64,000 nt of DNA from Thermoplasmatota archaeon (GTDB taxonomy: Archaea; Thermoplasmatota; Thermoplasmata; Thermoplasmatales; Thermoplasmataceae): assembly GCA_023488885.1 (NCBI GenBank), contig JAMDDH010000002.1, positions 62,001-126,000 on the forward strand, read 5' to 3'. Shown one piece after another: positions 26,551 to 38,000 of this stretch. Both the position numbers and the translations under genes were made by a program. How positions within the stretch are numbered: the first letter of the stretch is position 1; each line of letters starts with the position of its first letter. The notes under the pieces were generated by a model. It was not told the DNA's origin. It ran no database searches and worked only from the letters and a program-made list of their open reading frames with translations.

Positions 26551-27519
26551 ATGCCTGATGTTTTTTTCATAGAGTTAAGCAGGGAAATCGAAGAAGCCTC
26601 TCATTACGAACTGGAGGCATTATCAGAATCAGGTGACTTTTCCATTATCAGATCGGGTAAAAGATTTGCCATAGTTAGTGGCAAAGTTGATTCCCTCACA
26701 AAGGCCGCTTTTATTAACCGGATATCAGCAATCCTCAAATCAGGATCCGATCAATCAATTGCATCGTACATTGAATTACCTGAAGGCAAGTTTCATGTGC
26801 GTTTTATGGACAATGAGGATTGCCATGACGCATTTATTGAACCGGAAATAGGAAACATGCTCAACGGCCAGGGGAGAATAGATTTCAAAAACCCTGATTT
26901 CATAATTCGGGTTTATCATTGGGGAGAATGGTACATATGCAGGGAAATATACCAGAAAAGCCAGAAGGAATTGCAGTCGCGACGTGCTCCTCTGCGTCCT
27001 TTCTTCTCTCCGGTATCCATCCACCCTAAGTTTGCCAGATTCTTTGTTAACATTTCAGGTACCAGACCGGGTGACAACATTCTTGATCCATTCTGTGGCA
27101 CCGGAGGTATACTCATAGAGGCGGGACTTATGGGAAGAAATGTCACTGGAAACGACTGGTCGCTTCAAATGGCTACTGGTGCAAAATTAAATTTGAAATA
27201 TTTCGGCTTAAGGGGTTTCAATATATACAATGAAGATTTCATCAACATGAATTTGATGAATAAATTTCATGCGATAATCACCGACATGCCCTACGGAAAA
27301 AATGCTCCGCTGTCACAAAAGGATCTAAGTGATCTGTATTCCAGGAGTTTCAAGAAATTCCACTCATTACTCCATGAAGGTGGAAGATGCATCGTGGTTA
27401 TCTCAGATATAAGCTACCTTGACAACATAAAATCATTGTTTGATATCAGGAAGGTCATTAGGTATAGGGTGCACAAATCCCTCACAAGATACTTTGTAGC
27501 TCTTCAAAAAATAGGATGA
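26551..27519 (+). CDS. tRNA (guanine-N2)-methyltransferase, Trm-G10 type
   Basis: This 322-residue enzyme has an N-terminal THUMP-like half and a C-terminal Rossmann methyltransferase half. SAM-binding residues are in DPFCGTGGILIEA (about 175-187). The catalytic tetrapeptide is DMPYGK (about 247-252), a variant of the (N/D)PPY motif used for exocyclic amines. Archaeal Trm-G10 makes m2G or m2,2G at tRNA position 10. The gene is four bases behind rpoL. Confidence 0.87.
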   Translation: MPDVFFIELSREIEEASHYELEALSESGDFSIIRSGKRFAIVSGKVDSLTKAAFINRISAILKSGSDQSIASYIELPEGKFHVRFMDNEDCHDAFIEPEIGNMLNGQGRIDFKNPDFIIRVYHWGEWYICREIYQKSQKELQSRRAPLRPFFSPVSIHPKFARFFVNISGTRPGDNILDPFCGTGGILIEAGLMGRNVTGNDWSLQMATGAKLNLKYFGLRGFNIYNEDFINMNLMNKFHAIITDMPYGKNAPLSQKDLSDLYSRSFKKFHSLLHEGGRCIVVISDISYLDNIKSLFDIRKVIRYRVHKSLTRYFVALQKIG

Positions 27520-27535
27520 GATCATGAACCTGCTG

Positions 27536-27545
27536 TATTTATATA
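27536..27545 (+). promoter_or_regulatory. TATA-like box of the grpE-dnaK operon
   Basis: TATTTATATA is centred about 27 nt upstream of the grpE ATG (27568) with no Shine-Dalgarno sequence. This indicates a leaderless archaeal transcript for a gene set of bacterial type. Confidence 0.6.
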
Positions 27546-27567
27546 GAAGAACAAATTTACTTGTAAA

Positions 27568-28113
27568 ATGTCTGCCTCATCATCCTCAAGAGATAGATTA
27601 CGCAATCCTGTGGAGTCGGAAATGAGTTCCAGCAGAGAGAGAGCTTTGAGCAGGACACAGTTGAGGTCTTTGCAGATAGAGAATCAGCTTCGGGAAGCCA
27701 GAGAACAGCTGGATCAATATCGTGATTTATACCTGCGGCAAAGGGCAGATATGGAAAATTACAGCAAAGCTAAGGACAGGGAAATATCGCAGATAATAAA
27801 AAACGCAAGTCGGGAAGTAGTTAAGAACCTTCTTCCTATACTGGATTCACTCGATTCAGCGATTGCAAATTCAAAAGACGGCTCGAACCTGATTCCTGTG
27901 CAGGATCAGACATTCAAGATACTTGGCACCTACGGTTTCAAGATCATAGAAGCCAAGGGCAAAAAATTTGATCCATATCTGCATGAGGTGATTGCTGTGA
28001 ATCAATCAGAAGAGGATGGAATAGTGCTGGAAGAAATCCAGAGGGGCTATAAGCTCAACGACGAGGTCCTCAGGACTTCAAAAGTGATAGTTGGAAAAAA
28101 AGGTGAAGAATAA
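27568..28113 (+). CDS. grpE: Nucleotide exchange factor GrpE
   Basis: GrpE releases ADP from DnaK. The 181-residue protein has a Ser/Arg-rich start, a long coiled-coil helix (about 35-90, including [13 protein letters not shown]), and the C-terminal beta domain with DPYLHEVI and [11 protein letters not shown]. The stop overlaps the dnaK ATG by one base (TAATG), so the two are translated together. Confidence 0.93.
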   Translation: MSASSSSRDRLRNPVESEMSSSRERALSRTQLRSLQIENQLREAREQLDQYRDLYLRQRADMENYSKAKDREISQIIKNASREVVKNLLPILDSLDSAIANSKDGSNLIPVQDQTFKILGTYGFKIIEAKGKKFDPYLHEVIAVNQSEEDGIVLEEIQRGYKLNDEVLRTSKVIVGKKGEE

Positions 28114-29963
28114 TGTCAAAAATAATAGGAATCGATCTAGGAACAAGTAACTCAGCTGCAGCGGTGGTAATTTCCGGTAAACCTACCGTGATACCCAGTG
28201 CCGAAGGAGTATCTATCGGCGGAAAATCATTCCCAAGCTACGTGGCATTCACAAAGGAAGGCGACCTGCTCGTGGGGGAACCCGCAAAGAGACAGGCACT
28301 CCTTAACCCGGAAGGTACAATTTATGCTGCGAAAAGAAAAATGGGTACGGACTTTAAATTCAAGGTAAGGGGCAAGGAATACACTCCGCAGCAGGTATCC
28401 GCCTTCATTCTTCAGAAGATTAAGAGGGACGCGGAGGCATTTCTCGGAGAAGAAGTGAAGGAAGCAGTCATAACTGTTCCAGCTTACTTCAATGACAACC
28501 AGAGACAGGCAACGAAGGATGCGGGATTGATTGCGGGCCTGGAAGTCAAGAGAATCATCAATGAACCAACAGCAGCATCGCTTGCATACGGTATTGATAA
28601 ACTCAACCAGTCTCAGAAAATCCTTGTTTTCGATCTTGGAGGCGGAACACTGGACGTTACCATAATGGATTTTGGAGAGGGAGTATTCGAGGTCGTTTCC
28701 ACATCTGGAGATACAAGCCTTGGCGGAACCGACATGGATGAAGCCATAATCAAGTTCCTGGTAGACGATTTCAAGGCGAAGGAAGGAGTCGATCTTTCAA
28801 AAGACAAAAATGCATACATAAGGTTGAAGGACGCTGCTGAAAAAGCCAAAATAGAGCTTTCCACAACCATGACGACTGAGATCAACCTGCCATATATTAC
28901 AGCAACTCAGGATGGGCCGAAACACCTCCAGTATAACCTCACAAGATCAAAACTGGAGGAACTGATATTACCAATAGTGAATAGGTGCAAGAGTCCTATT
29001 GACACTGCAATCCAGAGCGGCAAACTCAAGAAAGACGAGGTAGGGAAAATTATACTTGTCGGAGGCCCCACCAGAATCCCGATGGTACGTAAATTCGTAG
29101 AAGACTATTTTGGCAGAAAGGTTGAAGGCGGAGTGGATCCGATGGAGTGTGTGTCTGTTGGAGCAGCCATACAAGGAGCAGTTCTTTCAGGTGACATAAA
29201 GGATATAGTACTCCTTGATGTAACGCCTTTAACTCTTGGCATTGAAACACTGGGAGGAGTCATGACTCCGCTCATTGCCGCAAATACAACGATACCTACA
29301 AAAAAATCACAGATATTCTCAACGGCCGCTGATATGCAGACGGCAGTAACAATCCACGTGGTACAGGGCGAAAGGGCCATGGCGAACGACAACGTATCTC
29401 TTGGAATGTTTAATCTGGTAGGCATCCCGCCAGCTCCGAGAGGCATTCCGCAAATCGAGGTCACCTTTGACATAGATGCAAATGGTATTATCAACGTGTC
29501 AGCTGCCGACAAGGGGTCAGGAAAAAGCCAGAGTATTTCCATAACCGCTTCCAATAAACTGTCCAAGGAAGAAATCGAAAAGATGAAGAATCAGGCAAAA
29601 GAATTCGCGGAACAGGATAAGCAGAAAAAAGAGGAAGTGGAAAAAGCCAACACTGCCGAGACACTTGCGTACACTGTTGAAAAGACGATCAATGAATCCG
29701 GTGACAAGATAGATGAAGCTTCAAAGAATGAAGTGAAGGAACAGGTCAAGGAACTTAGAGAGGCAATAGCGGCAAAGGACTCAAAAAAGATCGAAAGCCT
29801 TTCCGAAACTCTTTCAAAGAAGATACAGGAAATCGGAGCGAAACTCTACCAGAATCCTGGATCCCCTGATCCTGAAGCTGCCACCGGTCAACAACAGTCC
29901 GGTTCCGAACAGCAGCAGGATACTGATGGCAAAACAGTTGACGCAGATTTCAAGGAAAATTAG
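28113..29963 (+). CDS. dnaK: Molecular chaperone DnaK (Hsp70)
   Basis: This is a 616-residue Hsp70. The ATPase domain shows [10 protein letters not shown] at the start, [10 protein letters not shown] (about 130-139), [11 protein letters not shown] (about 149-159), [13 protein letters not shown] and the GGPTRIPMV motif. The interdomain linker is [13 protein letters not shown], and the substrate-binding domain and helical lid follow. The C-terminus is Gln-rich and ends VDADFKEN, like bacterial DnaK. AAGGTGAAG lies 5-10 nt before the ATG as a ribosome-binding site, as expected for an internal operon gene. Confidence 0.96.
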   Translation: MSKIIGIDLGTSNSAAAVVISGKPTVIPSAEGVSIGGKSFPSYVAFTKEGDLLVGEPAKRQALLNPEGTIYAAKRKMGTDFKFKVRGKEYTPQQVSAFILQKIKRDAEAFLGEEVKEAVITVPAYFNDNQRQATKDAGLIAGLEVKRIINEPTAASLAYGIDKLNQSQKILVFDLGGGTLDVTIMDFGEGVFEVVSTSGDTSLGGTDMDEAIIKFLVDDFKAKEGVDLSKDKNAYIRLKDAAEKAKIELSTTMTTEINLPYITATQDGPKHLQYNLTRSKLEELILPIVNRCKSPIDTAIQSGKLKKDEVGKIILVGGPTRIPMVRKFVEDYFGRKVEGGVDPMECVSVGAAIQGAVLSGDIKDIVLLDVTPLTLGIETLGGVMTPLIAANTTIPTKKSQIFSTAADMQTAVTIHVVQGERAMANDNVSLGMFNLVGIPPAPRGIPQIEVTFDIDANGIINVSAADKGSGKSQSISITASNKLSKEEIEKMKNQAKEFAEQDKQKKEEVEKANTAETLAYTVEKTINESGDKIDEASKNEVKEQVKELREAIAAKDSKKIESLSETLSKKIQEIGAKLYQNPGSPDPEAATGQQQSGSEQQQDTDGKTVDADFKEN

Positions 29964-29985
29964 GATCCCCCGGATATAGATTCAA

Positions 29986-31086
29986 ATGGTCAAGGACTAC
30001 TACAAGACTCTCGGTGTTGAACGCAACTCCTCTCAGGAGGAAATCAAAAAGGCGTTCAGGAATCTTGCCAGAAAGTACCACCCTGACACAAACCCAGAAA
30101 ATAAGGCTGAGGCTGAGGAAAAATTCAAGGAAGTCAGTGAAGCATACGAAGTGCTGTCCGATGAAAAAAAGAGAAGAATGTACGATCAGACGGGCCACGT
30201 AGACTTTGGTCCGGGAAGATCGGACTTTACATGGCAGGACTTTTCGCATTTTGAAGATTTCAGTGATCTGAGAGACATATTCGGGAGAATCTTTGGTGGT
30301 GGCGGAGGACCAGACTCTTTCTTTTCAGGATTTGGCGGACAGCAGGAAAGTCTTGATCTTCTAACAAATATCAGGATAGGTCTCGAAGACGCTTTCTACG
30401 GAATAACAAAAACAATCAAATACAAGCGTAATGCTCCGTGTAATCAGTGTAAAGGCAGTGGTTCCAGAGACGGCAAGATAAGGACCTGCTCCACTTGCAA
30501 CGGATCAGGACAGCAGAGGATTGTACAGGGACAGGGATTTTTCAAAATGGTAACGGTTACGACCTGCAGAACCTGTCAGGGGAGGGGACGTATTCCCAGC
30601 GAAGTGTGCAATGTATGCAAAGGATCCGGATCCACATCGATCACAGAGAGTCTTGAGATACAGATCCCAAAAGGTTCACAGAATGGTCTGAGATTGAGAG
30701 TCCGTGGAAAAGGGCAATCTAACCTCGGACAAACCGGAGATTTATTCGTTGTCCTCAATGTAGCAGATGAGAATGGAATAACGAGAAATAATGATGACCT
30801 TTACATAATCAATGAGATCAGCTTTCCGGAAGCTGCCCTTGGAACGGTCAAGGAGATCCAGATATTCCGTGAGAAACATGAGTTAAAGATACTTGGAGGC
30901 ACGCAACCCGGTGAGGTTCTCAGGATCAAGGGTGCCGGAATGCCGCACATGAACGGGCATGGGGCAGGCGATTTGCTGGTGGAGATAAAGGTTGTTGTTC
31001 CAAAGCATCTGACGTCTGCGCAGAAAGAACTAATTTCAAAGTTGATGGATGATAATGGAAAAAAACACTCCTGGCTCAAAGGATAG
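29986..31086 (+). CDS. dnaJ: Co-chaperone DnaJ (Hsp40)
   Basis: This 366-residue type I DnaJ has a J domain (1-70) with HPD in KYHPDTN, and a Gly/Phe-rich segment (about 75-115). The zinc domain has four CxxCxGxG repeats ([32 protein letters not shown]), and the C-terminal client domains follow. It follows dnaK by 22 nt and completes the grpE-dnaK-dnaJ unit. Confidence 0.95.
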   Translation: MVKDYYKTLGVERNSSQEEIKKAFRNLARKYHPDTNPENKAEAEEKFKEVSEAYEVLSDEKKRRMYDQTGHVDFGPGRSDFTWQDFSHFEDFSDLRDIFGRIFGGGGGPDSFFSGFGGQQESLDLLTNIRIGLEDAFYGITKTIKYKRNAPCNQCKGSGSRDGKIRTCSTCNGSGQQRIVQGQGFFKMVTVTTCRTCQGRGRIPSEVCNVCKGSGSTSITESLEIQIPKGSQNGLRLRVRGKGQSNLGQTGDLFVVLNVADENGITRNNDDLYIINEISFPEAALGTVKEIQIFREKHELKILGGTQPGEVLRIKGAGMPHMNGHGAGDLLVEIKVVVPKHLTSAQKELISKLMDDNGKKHSWLKG

Positions 31087-31093
31087 TTTTTTT
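31087..31093 (+). terminator. T-tract after dnaJ
   Basis: A T7 run begins at the dnaJ stop and is followed by the promoter of the next gene. It probably ends the chaperone transcript. Confidence 0.4.
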
Positions 31094-31143
31094 GATGTCG
31101 CCGCTGATCGAAACTTATAAATTTCCCTAAATTAATAGACATT

Positions 31144-31587
31144 ATGAAACTTTTAATTGCTTTCGATAATTCGAGCGTAGCAAAAAAGGCTCTGAAGTTC
31201 GCCCTAGAATTGAAGCCTATTGCTGAGGAATTTATAATATGTTATGTATCGCCGCTTGTTATAGGTGCAGGTCCAAACTTCGATGTATATGTTCCGCCAT
31301 CGCTTTACCAGAAAAATGATGAGACTTCAGACGCGGTTCTGGCTTCTGCCAAGGAACTGATAGAAAATGCCAGCGTAAATGCAACATTCCTCAAACTTGA
31401 CGCACCAGGTGAGCAAATTGCCAGAGCAATGACCAATTCCGCTAAGGAGAGAGGGGTTGATCTTATAATAACCGGAAGCAGGAAATTATCAGGGATAAGC
31501 AAGGTCCTGCTCGGATCAGTCAGTTCCGAAATAGTCAAGTTAAGCAGAATCCCTGTCCTTGTTGTTCCTCCGGACGACAACGCCTAA
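31144..31587 (+). CDS. Universal stress protein (UspA family)
   Basis: A 147-residue single Usp domain. The ATP-binding pattern is seen at the end: ITGSRKLSGISKVLLGSVS followed by IVKLSRIPVLVV, which matches G-x2-G-x9-G-(S/T). The start MKLLIAFDNS is typical of the first strand. A CTTATAAAT box lies about 26 nt upstream. Role in stress response is known only at family level. Confidence 0.88.
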   Translation: MKLLIAFDNSSVAKKALKFALELKPIAEEFIICYVSPLVIGAGPNFDVYVPPSLYQKNDETSDAVLASAKELIENASVNATFLKLDAPGEQIARAMTNSAKERGVDLIITGSRKLSGISKVLLGSVSSEIVKLSRIPVLVVPPDDNA

Positions 31588-31683
31588 TAATATTCCTTTA
31601 GTCCGCATATTCGAGATCCATTCGCTTCCAACGAACTGTCAATACCATAAGGTTTTATAATTACGTGGAATTTCCGTGAACCT

Positions 31684-31914
31684 ATGGGAAGCATAAGACC
31701 ATCAAACATAAAGAGAATTGCTGAGGAATTAGTAGAGAAAAATTCTGGCACATTCAACAACAATTTTGATAAAAACAGGGAAATTCTTAAGGGCTCTTTG
31801 ACCGGGGTATCCAAACGAACCCTCAACCTCATTGCAGGTTATGTAACCAGATATGTTTTGAAAAAACAGTCAAGACTCAAGAAAGAGATTGAAGAAGGCA
31901 CCGTTACCGTATAA
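31684..31914 (+). CDS. rps17e: Ribosomal protein S17e
   Basis: A 76-residue protein of the small ribosomal subunit found in archaea and eukaryotes. IRPSNIKRIAEELV, the central NNNFDKNREIL and IAGYVTRYV are the conserved blocks. A GTTTTATAATT box lies about 28 nt upstream of the ATG. It precedes the thiolase gene but has its own promoter. Confidence 0.9.
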   Translation: MGSIRPSNIKRIAEELVEKNSGTFNNNFDKNREILKGSLTGVSKRTLNLIAGYVTRYVLKKQSRLKKEIEEGTVTV

Positions 31915-31978
31915 CTTTCATTTCCGGTTTCCCGGAATAAACCTATTATTATTGCATGGAATATCCGGTCCGATATTC

Positions 31979-33145
31979 ATGCACAAGGTCTATGTGGTCT
32001 CAGCAAGGAGAACCCCCATTGGTAAATTTGGAAAAAGCCTATCATCTCTCACTGCACCTGAGTTGGGTGCAAAGGTCATATCCCAGATTGTGAAAGAGAC
32101 TGGTGTTACTGTAGAATCTATTCAGGAAGTTATTATGGGCAACGTAATCCAGGCTGGAGTCGGGCAGAACCCGGCTGGGCAGGCATCATCACTTGCAGGC
32201 TTGCCAGACTACGTCGTGAAATATACGGTCAACACTGTTTGTGCTTCGGGAATGCTGTCCGTTGAGAACGCTGCAAGGGAAATTATGCTCGGAGAACGGG
32301 ATCTCATCATTTCCGGCGGCATGGAAAGCATGAGCAACTCCCCACTGCTACTTCCGTCATCTGCAAGGTGGGGAGTACGGCAGCTTTTGGGAAAAGACCT
32401 TAAAATAGGCGACTCCATGTTGAACGACGGCCTTATCGATGCATTTTATCACGAACACATGGGCTTCTCGGCTGAGATTTCAGGAAGGAAATTTGGCCTT
32501 ACCAGGAGAGAGGTTGACGAATTTGCAATGCGAAGCCAGACGCTAGCATCGAACGCATGGAAATCCGGGGAATACCGGAATGAAGTTGTGCAGATGAAAG
32601 AACTCCAGACCGATGAGGGCATAAGAACGACAGATATGGATACACTCTCATCCCTCAAGCCGGCTTTTACGGATAATGGGATTCTTACGGCAGGGAACTC
32701 CTCACAACTAAGTGACGGCGCATCTGCACTTTTGCTGGCATCAGAGAAAGCACTGAAAGAATTTAACCTCAAACCTGTTGCGGAAATAAGTGGTTTCCAG
32801 GCGGCATCATTATCTCCAAGAGATTTCGTGGAGGCACCAATCCCTGCTACCAGGATCCTTCTGGACAGACTCGGGAAAAACATGGACTACTTTGATCTGG
32901 TTGAACACAACGAGGCATTTTCCGTCGCTTCTCTCGTAGTTCAGAGAGAGCTTGGAATTGATGATGCGAAATTCAATGTCAATGGAGGTGCAATTGCCAT
33001 GGGTCATCCTATCGGGAACAGCGGTTCAAGAATTCTTGTGACGTTGATCAACGCATTGAGATCGAGGAAAATGGATCATGGTCTGGCTACTATATGCCAT
33101 GGCGGCGGAGGGGGACACACCATGACTCTGGAGATGATACGATGA
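31979..33145 (+). CDS. Thiolase (acetyl-CoA C-acetyltransferase)
   Basis: This 388-residue thiolase carries the acylated cysteine in TVCASGM (about 84-90), EHNEAF (about 307-312), the GHPIGNSGSR block with the catalytic His (about 341-350), and CHGGGGG with the second Cys near the end. ATG 31979 is the right start because the conserved first strand KVYVVSARRTPIG begins there; longer frames overlap rps17e. Its stop overlaps the dehydrogenase ATG, so the three genes form a fatty-acyl/butyryl-CoA pathway unit. Confidence 0.93.
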   Translation: MHKVYVVSARRTPIGKFGKSLSSLTAPELGAKVISQIVKETGVTVESIQEVIMGNVIQAGVGQNPAGQASSLAGLPDYVVKYTVNTVCASGMLSVENAAREIMLGERDLIISGGMESMSNSPLLLPSSARWGVRQLLGKDLKIGDSMLNDGLIDAFYHEHMGFSAEISGRKFGLTRREVDEFAMRSQTLASNAWKSGEYRNEVVQMKELQTDEGIRTTDMDTLSSLKPAFTDNGILTAGNSSQLSDGASALLLASEKALKEFNLKPVAEISGFQAASLSPRDFVEAPIPATRILLDRLGKNMDYFDLVEHNEAFSVASLVVQRELGIDDAKFNVNGGAIAMGHPIGNSGSRILVTLINALRSRKMDHGLATICHGGGGGHTMTLEMIR

Positions 33146-33978
33146 TAGTGACGGTGATAGGAGCAGGAACCATGGGAAGAGGCATTGCCCAGGCCTTTGC
33201 ACAGACCGGCAATGAAGTGATGCTTACTGACACATATGAGAAAGCTCTTGAGATCGCACCTTTGGAAATTGAAAAATCCATCTCACGTCTCGTAAGGAAA
33301 GGCCTGATCAAGGAAGACCCCAGTGTGATTCTGGGAAGGATACACACAACAATGGACCTGAAAAAAAGCCGGGATTCCGAATTATTCGTGGAAGCAGTCC
33401 TTGAAAAGCTGGAGGTAAAATCTGATCTTTATAAAAATCTGGCTGAAATTGCCAGTCCGGAAGCAATCATAGCATCTAACACCTCATCCATATCAATAAA
33501 CCAACTCTCTTCCTGCGTTTCTTTCCCAGAACGCTTCATAGGCATGCATTTCTTCAACCCGGTTCCTGTGATGAAGCTTGTGGAGATAATAACGTGTGAA
33601 CGCACTTCCAATAAGACGCTGGAAACTGTTCTGAAGATAACAAAAGACCTTGGAAAAGATCCAGTTACTTCACGGGACTTTCCTGGCTTCATATCCAACA
33701 GGATTCTAATGCCTATGATCAGGGAGGCTATACTAGCCCTTGAACAGGGTGTTGCCAACAGAGAGGATATAGATAAAACACTGAAACTTGGAATGAATCA
33801 CCCAATGGGTCCGCTTGAGCTTGCCGATTTTATCGGCCTGGATGTTACATATGACATAATGCAGGTACTATATCATGAATTTGGTGACTCAAGGTTTATG
33901 CCCCCTGTTACACTTAGAAACATGGTAAACGCAAAGAAACTGGGACGAAAGACAGGTGAAGGTTTCTATAAATATTGA
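33142..33978 (+). CDS. 3-hydroxyacyl-CoA dehydrogenase
   Basis: This 278-residue NAD-dependent enzyme oxidises 3-hydroxyacyl-CoA. The NAD loop GAGTMGRGIAQ is at 7-17. NTSSISI (about 113-119) and the catalytic His in GMHFFNPVPVM (about 134-144) follow. The C-terminal dimer domain has NHPMGPLELADFIGLD. The ATG overlaps the thiolase stop (ATGA). It has a single dehydrogenase domain, the length of bacterial Hbd. Confidence 0.94.
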   Translation: MIVTVIGAGTMGRGIAQAFAQTGNEVMLTDTYEKALEIAPLEIEKSISRLVRKGLIKEDPSVILGRIHTTMDLKKSRDSELFVEAVLEKLEVKSDLYKNLAEIASPEAIIASNTSSISINQLSSCVSFPERFIGMHFFNPVPVMKLVEIITCERTSNKTLETVLKITKDLGKDPVTSRDFPGFISNRILMPMIREAILALEQGVANREDIDKTLKLGMNHPMGPLELADFIGLDVTYDIMQVLYHEFGDSRFMPPVTLRNMVNAKKLGRKTGEGFYKY

Positions 33979-33987
33979 GGTGAAAAA

Positions 33988-34737
33988 ATGAGTTATAAGA
34001 ATATACATGTAAAAGATGACGGAGGAGTCAGGATTGTTACAATCAGCAGAACGTCGCCGCTGAATCCGTTGAGTATGGAAACACTGAGAGAGATTAAGGA
34101 CGCTGTCCTGAATTCCGGAAACAGGGTTGTGACGCTGACCGGTGCCAACAAAGCTTTTTCCGCAGGCGCAGACATAAACGGCTTCGTGGGGTTGGATGGT
34201 GCTGCGGCTTTTGCTCTTGCAACAGAGGGACACGATATCATGAACGCGATTGCAGGTTATCCCAGGCCAGTCATAGCCGCAATACATGGTTATGCCTTTG
34301 GCGGGGGGTTTGAACTCGCACTTTCCTGTGATATCAGAATCTCCCATCCGAAGACACTTTTTGCACTTCCCGAAATCAACCTCGGTATTCTCCCGGGTTG
34401 GGGAGGAACTCAGAGACTGCGGCACCTGGTTGGAGAAAATGTTGCCTTTGAGATCATATCAACCGGAAGAAGGTTCAATGCTGAGGAGGCAAAAGAACTC
34501 AGGATCGTGAACAGGGTGACTGAGAACTATCTGGATGAGGCAGTTGCTCTGGCAAAAGAGCTCGCAAAAAAACCGAGAGAATCTCTAAAACTTGTAAAGA
34601 AGCTTGTCAGATATCAGCCAGATGATGTATTCGAGGAAGAAAAAGAAGCCTTCGGACTGGTTTTCAATCATCCTGACATGAAAGAGGGTGTTCAGGCTTT
34701 TCTGGAAAAGAGAGAGCCAAAATTCCTTGACAAATGA
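33988..34737 (+). CDS. Enoyl-CoA hydratase/isomerase
   Basis: This 249-residue crotonase-fold protein has an oxyanion-hole motif FSAGADI (about 55-61), the AFGGGFELAL loop (about 97-106) and LGILPGWGGTQRL (about 131-143) with the acidic substitution region. It hydrates enoyl-CoA in beta-oxidation or its reverse. It starts 9 nt after the dehydrogenase stop with a GAGGTGAAAAA ribosome-binding site, and is the last gene of the unit. Confidence 0.92.
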   Translation: MSYKNIHVKDDGGVRIVTISRTSPLNPLSMETLREIKDAVLNSGNRVVTLTGANKAFSAGADINGFVGLDGAAAFALATEGHDIMNAIAGYPRPVIAAIHGYAFGGGFELALSCDIRISHPKTLFALPEINLGILPGWGGTQRLRHLVGENVAFEIISTGRRFNAEEAKELRIVNRVTENYLDEAVALAKELAKKPRESLKLVKKLVRYQPDDVFEEEKEAFGLVFNHPDMKEGVQAFLEKREPKFLDK

Positions 34738-34760
34738 CCATTTTTTCACTTTCTTTTTTT
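34738..34760 (+). terminator. T-rich tract after the hydratase gene
   Basis: T6 and T8 runs directly follow the stop of the hydratase gene. They fit a U-rich archaeal terminator of the three-gene operon. Confidence 0.45.
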
Positions 34761-34880
34761 CAGTAATCTTTCCACCAACACGATTCTTGTCGGTTCCTTT
34801 GGAATCAAGGTAAGGAAACGCACTGAGCCTTTATTTTCCACTTTTGAGCTTATTCTCTCAACGAGCCGAACGTCAGACAT
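34746..34880 (-). CDS. Possible small basic protein
   Basis: On the minus strand an ATG at 34880 opens a 44-residue frame (MSDVRLVERISSK start, LLKKRK end). It can be extended to TTG 34925 (59 residues). It is basic and regular in composition and is the only sizeable frame in the 324-nt gap before smc. There is no recognised family and no clear promoter, so it may not be a gene. The rest of the gap holds A/T-rich promoter sequence for smc. Confidence 0.3.
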   Translation of the reverse strand: MSDVRLVERISSKVENKGSVRFLTLIPKEPTRIVLVERLLKKRK

Positions 34881-35061
34881 CCATGTTATTTTAACACAGG
34901 GGGTGAATCTCCCTTCCTTGGACAATTTTTATCCGGAAGCAAAATTACGATAAATTGAGGGCATTTATTCATATTTTCAGGGATAAAACAGTTAGAAATA
35001 TAAAAATGATTAAATACGTTCAAGGCGTTAGTGATAAGACAATTGTCGGACAGAGATTAAA

Positions 35062-38000
35062 ATGCTGCTGGAATCTTTGGAGTTAGATAACTTTAAGTCC
35101 TTCGGAAATAAAAAGAAGATATCGTTCAGGAAAGGTTTCACCGTAATAAGCGGGCCGAACGGGAGCGGAAAAAGCAACATAGGAGATTCACTTCTCTTTG
35201 TCCTCGGCACGCGTTCATCTAAAACTGTCAGGGCGGACCGGCTCGCAGACCTTATTCACACACCTTCAAACGAGCGGAAGAAGAGAAATTACTGCAGCGT
35301 TACCGTGACACTCGACAATACTGATTCCGCTGAATCCTCCGAAGACAGGCACATTGTCCTGAAGAGGGAACTTGTAGCTGACGTTGACGGATACAAGTCA
35401 AATTATTATATTAACGGCAAGCGTGTGAGACATACAGACGTCTCAAACCTCCTTGATTCACTTCGCATATATCTGGATTCATACAGTTTCGTCCTGCAGG
35501 GAGATATAAACAACATCGTGAAAATGACCGGCACGGAGAGAAGAAAACTCCTTGAATCAATTTCCGGCATCGAAACGTTTGATGTCCAGATTGAAAAGGC
35601 AAAGGGGGACATAGCCGCAATCAATGAAAACCTGACCAGGCTGGAGGTTCTCACTGAACAGACAAGGCTGAGGAAAGATCAACTGGAAAATGAAAAAGCA
35701 GGTGCGGAGAAATATCTGGAACTTGTGGGACATAATGCTGATTTAAAAAAGACATATCACAGTCTCGAAATAGAAGCGATAAACAGGGAAATGCGTTCAT
35801 ACTCAGGAAGTGCAAACAACCTTCAGCAACAGATTTCTTCCACGGAGAGCAAAATATCAGAGCTGGAAAAGAGTATTGAAGCCAAAAGGCGTAATGAAGA
35901 AGAACTGAAAATGAAACTTGAGGTGTCAGGGAACTCACAGCTTAATGAGATCAGAACTCAGGTCGAGAATAAACGGATAAAGATCGCTGAGCTTGGAATA
36001 AATATAGAAAACACGAAGGACAGAATTGCGAGGATCAAGTCCGAGACCGCTGAAAATTCTGAGGACATAAAGAAGAGTGAAAAAAAGATTCAGTGGTTGC
36101 AGTCAAACAAGGAAGAGAACAGTCAGACCCTTATGGATATAAGAACCGAAATTCAGGGAAAAGTTAACGATTTAAGAATACTGAAGGATAAATCAAGCAA
36201 GAGTAATTCAGAAATACTCCAGAAACAGGAAGAGATAAGGGAAAAAGATCAGGAGATTAAAACCCTTAACTCCCAACTGTTAGAGATACAACGGGAAAAG
36301 GAAGCATTGAATTCACAACGGACACAGACGATTTCCGAACTCGGCAGATTAGAAGAAAAGAAGAAGGACCTGGAATTTCAGGTCCGGGATGCTAACTGGA
36401 GATTGAAGGAAATCGAGAAGGAGGTCGGCGGAAGCAAAAAGAATTACGAAACCCTGAATTTCAAATATTATGAGCTCAAGAATGAACTCGATAAACTACG
36501 CGGCAGGAAAGACGAACTTCAGGTTGAAATGAACCGGATTGGCAGGGAACATGGGCAACTGCAGGCAATGTCTGCCTCAAGATCCGGGTCTCAAAACCGG
36601 GCTGTAACAACAATAATGAATGCAAGGAATCAGGGTAGGATTTCCGGAATACATGGGACCATTAAGGAGTTAATAAAATTCAATGAAGAATTCAGGGCTG
36701 CTATTGAGGCCGCAGCCGGTTCCAGGCTAAATTCAGTAGTGGTCGAGGACGACGGCGTCGCAGAGAAATGCCTGGAAATTCTCAAGCAGGAAAAAACTGG
36801 AAAATTGACGTTCTTACCCATTAACAAAGTTCTCGGAGGAAGGCCAAGAGGTAAGGCTATCACCGTCAGAGGTTCGGAGGGTTCACTCGGCTACGTGTTC
36901 GAGAAAGTGAGCTACGAGAGCAGGTACGAAGGAATCGTCTGGTACGCATTCCAGGACACAGTTATTGTAAAAGACGTAAAAACTGCCAGAAAATACATGG
37001 TCGGCGCCAGGCTGGTCACCACAGACGGCGATATATTCGAGGCTAACGGAGCTATTACTGGCGGTTACCAGGATCGGTCAAGATCTTCTGCAGATACAGA
37101 GCAGAAGATCATTCAGTTGTCTGCCAAAATCCGGGAAATTTCTGCTGAGCTGGAAGAAATAAACTCAGTGATCCCGACTGTTGAATCACAGTTTGAAACT
37201 GTATCTCAACAGCTGAGAGAGGGTTCCAGAGACGAGGGTGCAAGAAACTCCGAAATGCAACAGTTGAAGAAGATCTCTACGGAAGGCAGACCCCAGATAG
37301 AAAATATCCAGGTCACAATAACAGAGATGAGCGATAAGCTGAAAGAACTGGATAATGAAATTAGAAAACTTGAAGAAAAATACGGCCAAATAACACAGTA
37401 TATCTCTGCTGTCGAGTCCGACAAGAATGGGCTGTTTGATAAGATAAAGGAACTTTCGCCAAAGTACGCAGAAAAGGAGGAGAGGCTGGACGACGAAATT
37501 GCATCGTTGAGATCCAAGGAGAGTGAATTCTCCTCGGAAATCACGAAAATCGATTTGGACATATCACATCTGCGAGACAGAGTTTCGGAATCCACAGAAA
37601 AAATCAGTAATATGGCTCAGGAATCAGCTGAACTGACAAAGCAACTCAGGAACACGCAGGATAACCTTCTGATTGAGAACGATGAACTTGCAAAACTCCG
37701 TGCCGTCGAAGCTGATATTTCTCAACGGTCTAAGGAGATCGTCAATGCCCTTAATGAGGTTGGATCTGAAATAAGAAGAATACAGGATTCATTGGATACA
37801 GAGCGCGCAAACCTGTCTACCGGGAGAGGGATGCTTCTCTCCATAGAACTAAAGATAGAGGGTCTTGAGGCAAAGTCCCGCGAGATTACCTCTGAAATGA
37901 GTGCTATCGATGGAAAGATACTCACAGACATGAGGTCTCTAACAGAGATCAAGAGGGAAATGGAAGATTGCAACAGAGAAATCAGCCAACTCGGTCCAGT

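Noticed and set aside
29105-29566. 153-codon frame antisense to dnaK
   Set aside because: It is the mirror of a strongly conserved gene and has no family motif; it is a codon-bias shadow.
31889-31978. A 30-codon extension of the thiolase overlapping rps17e
   Set aside because: The thiolase fold starts at 31979, and a promoter-like box lies about 25 nt before that ATG.
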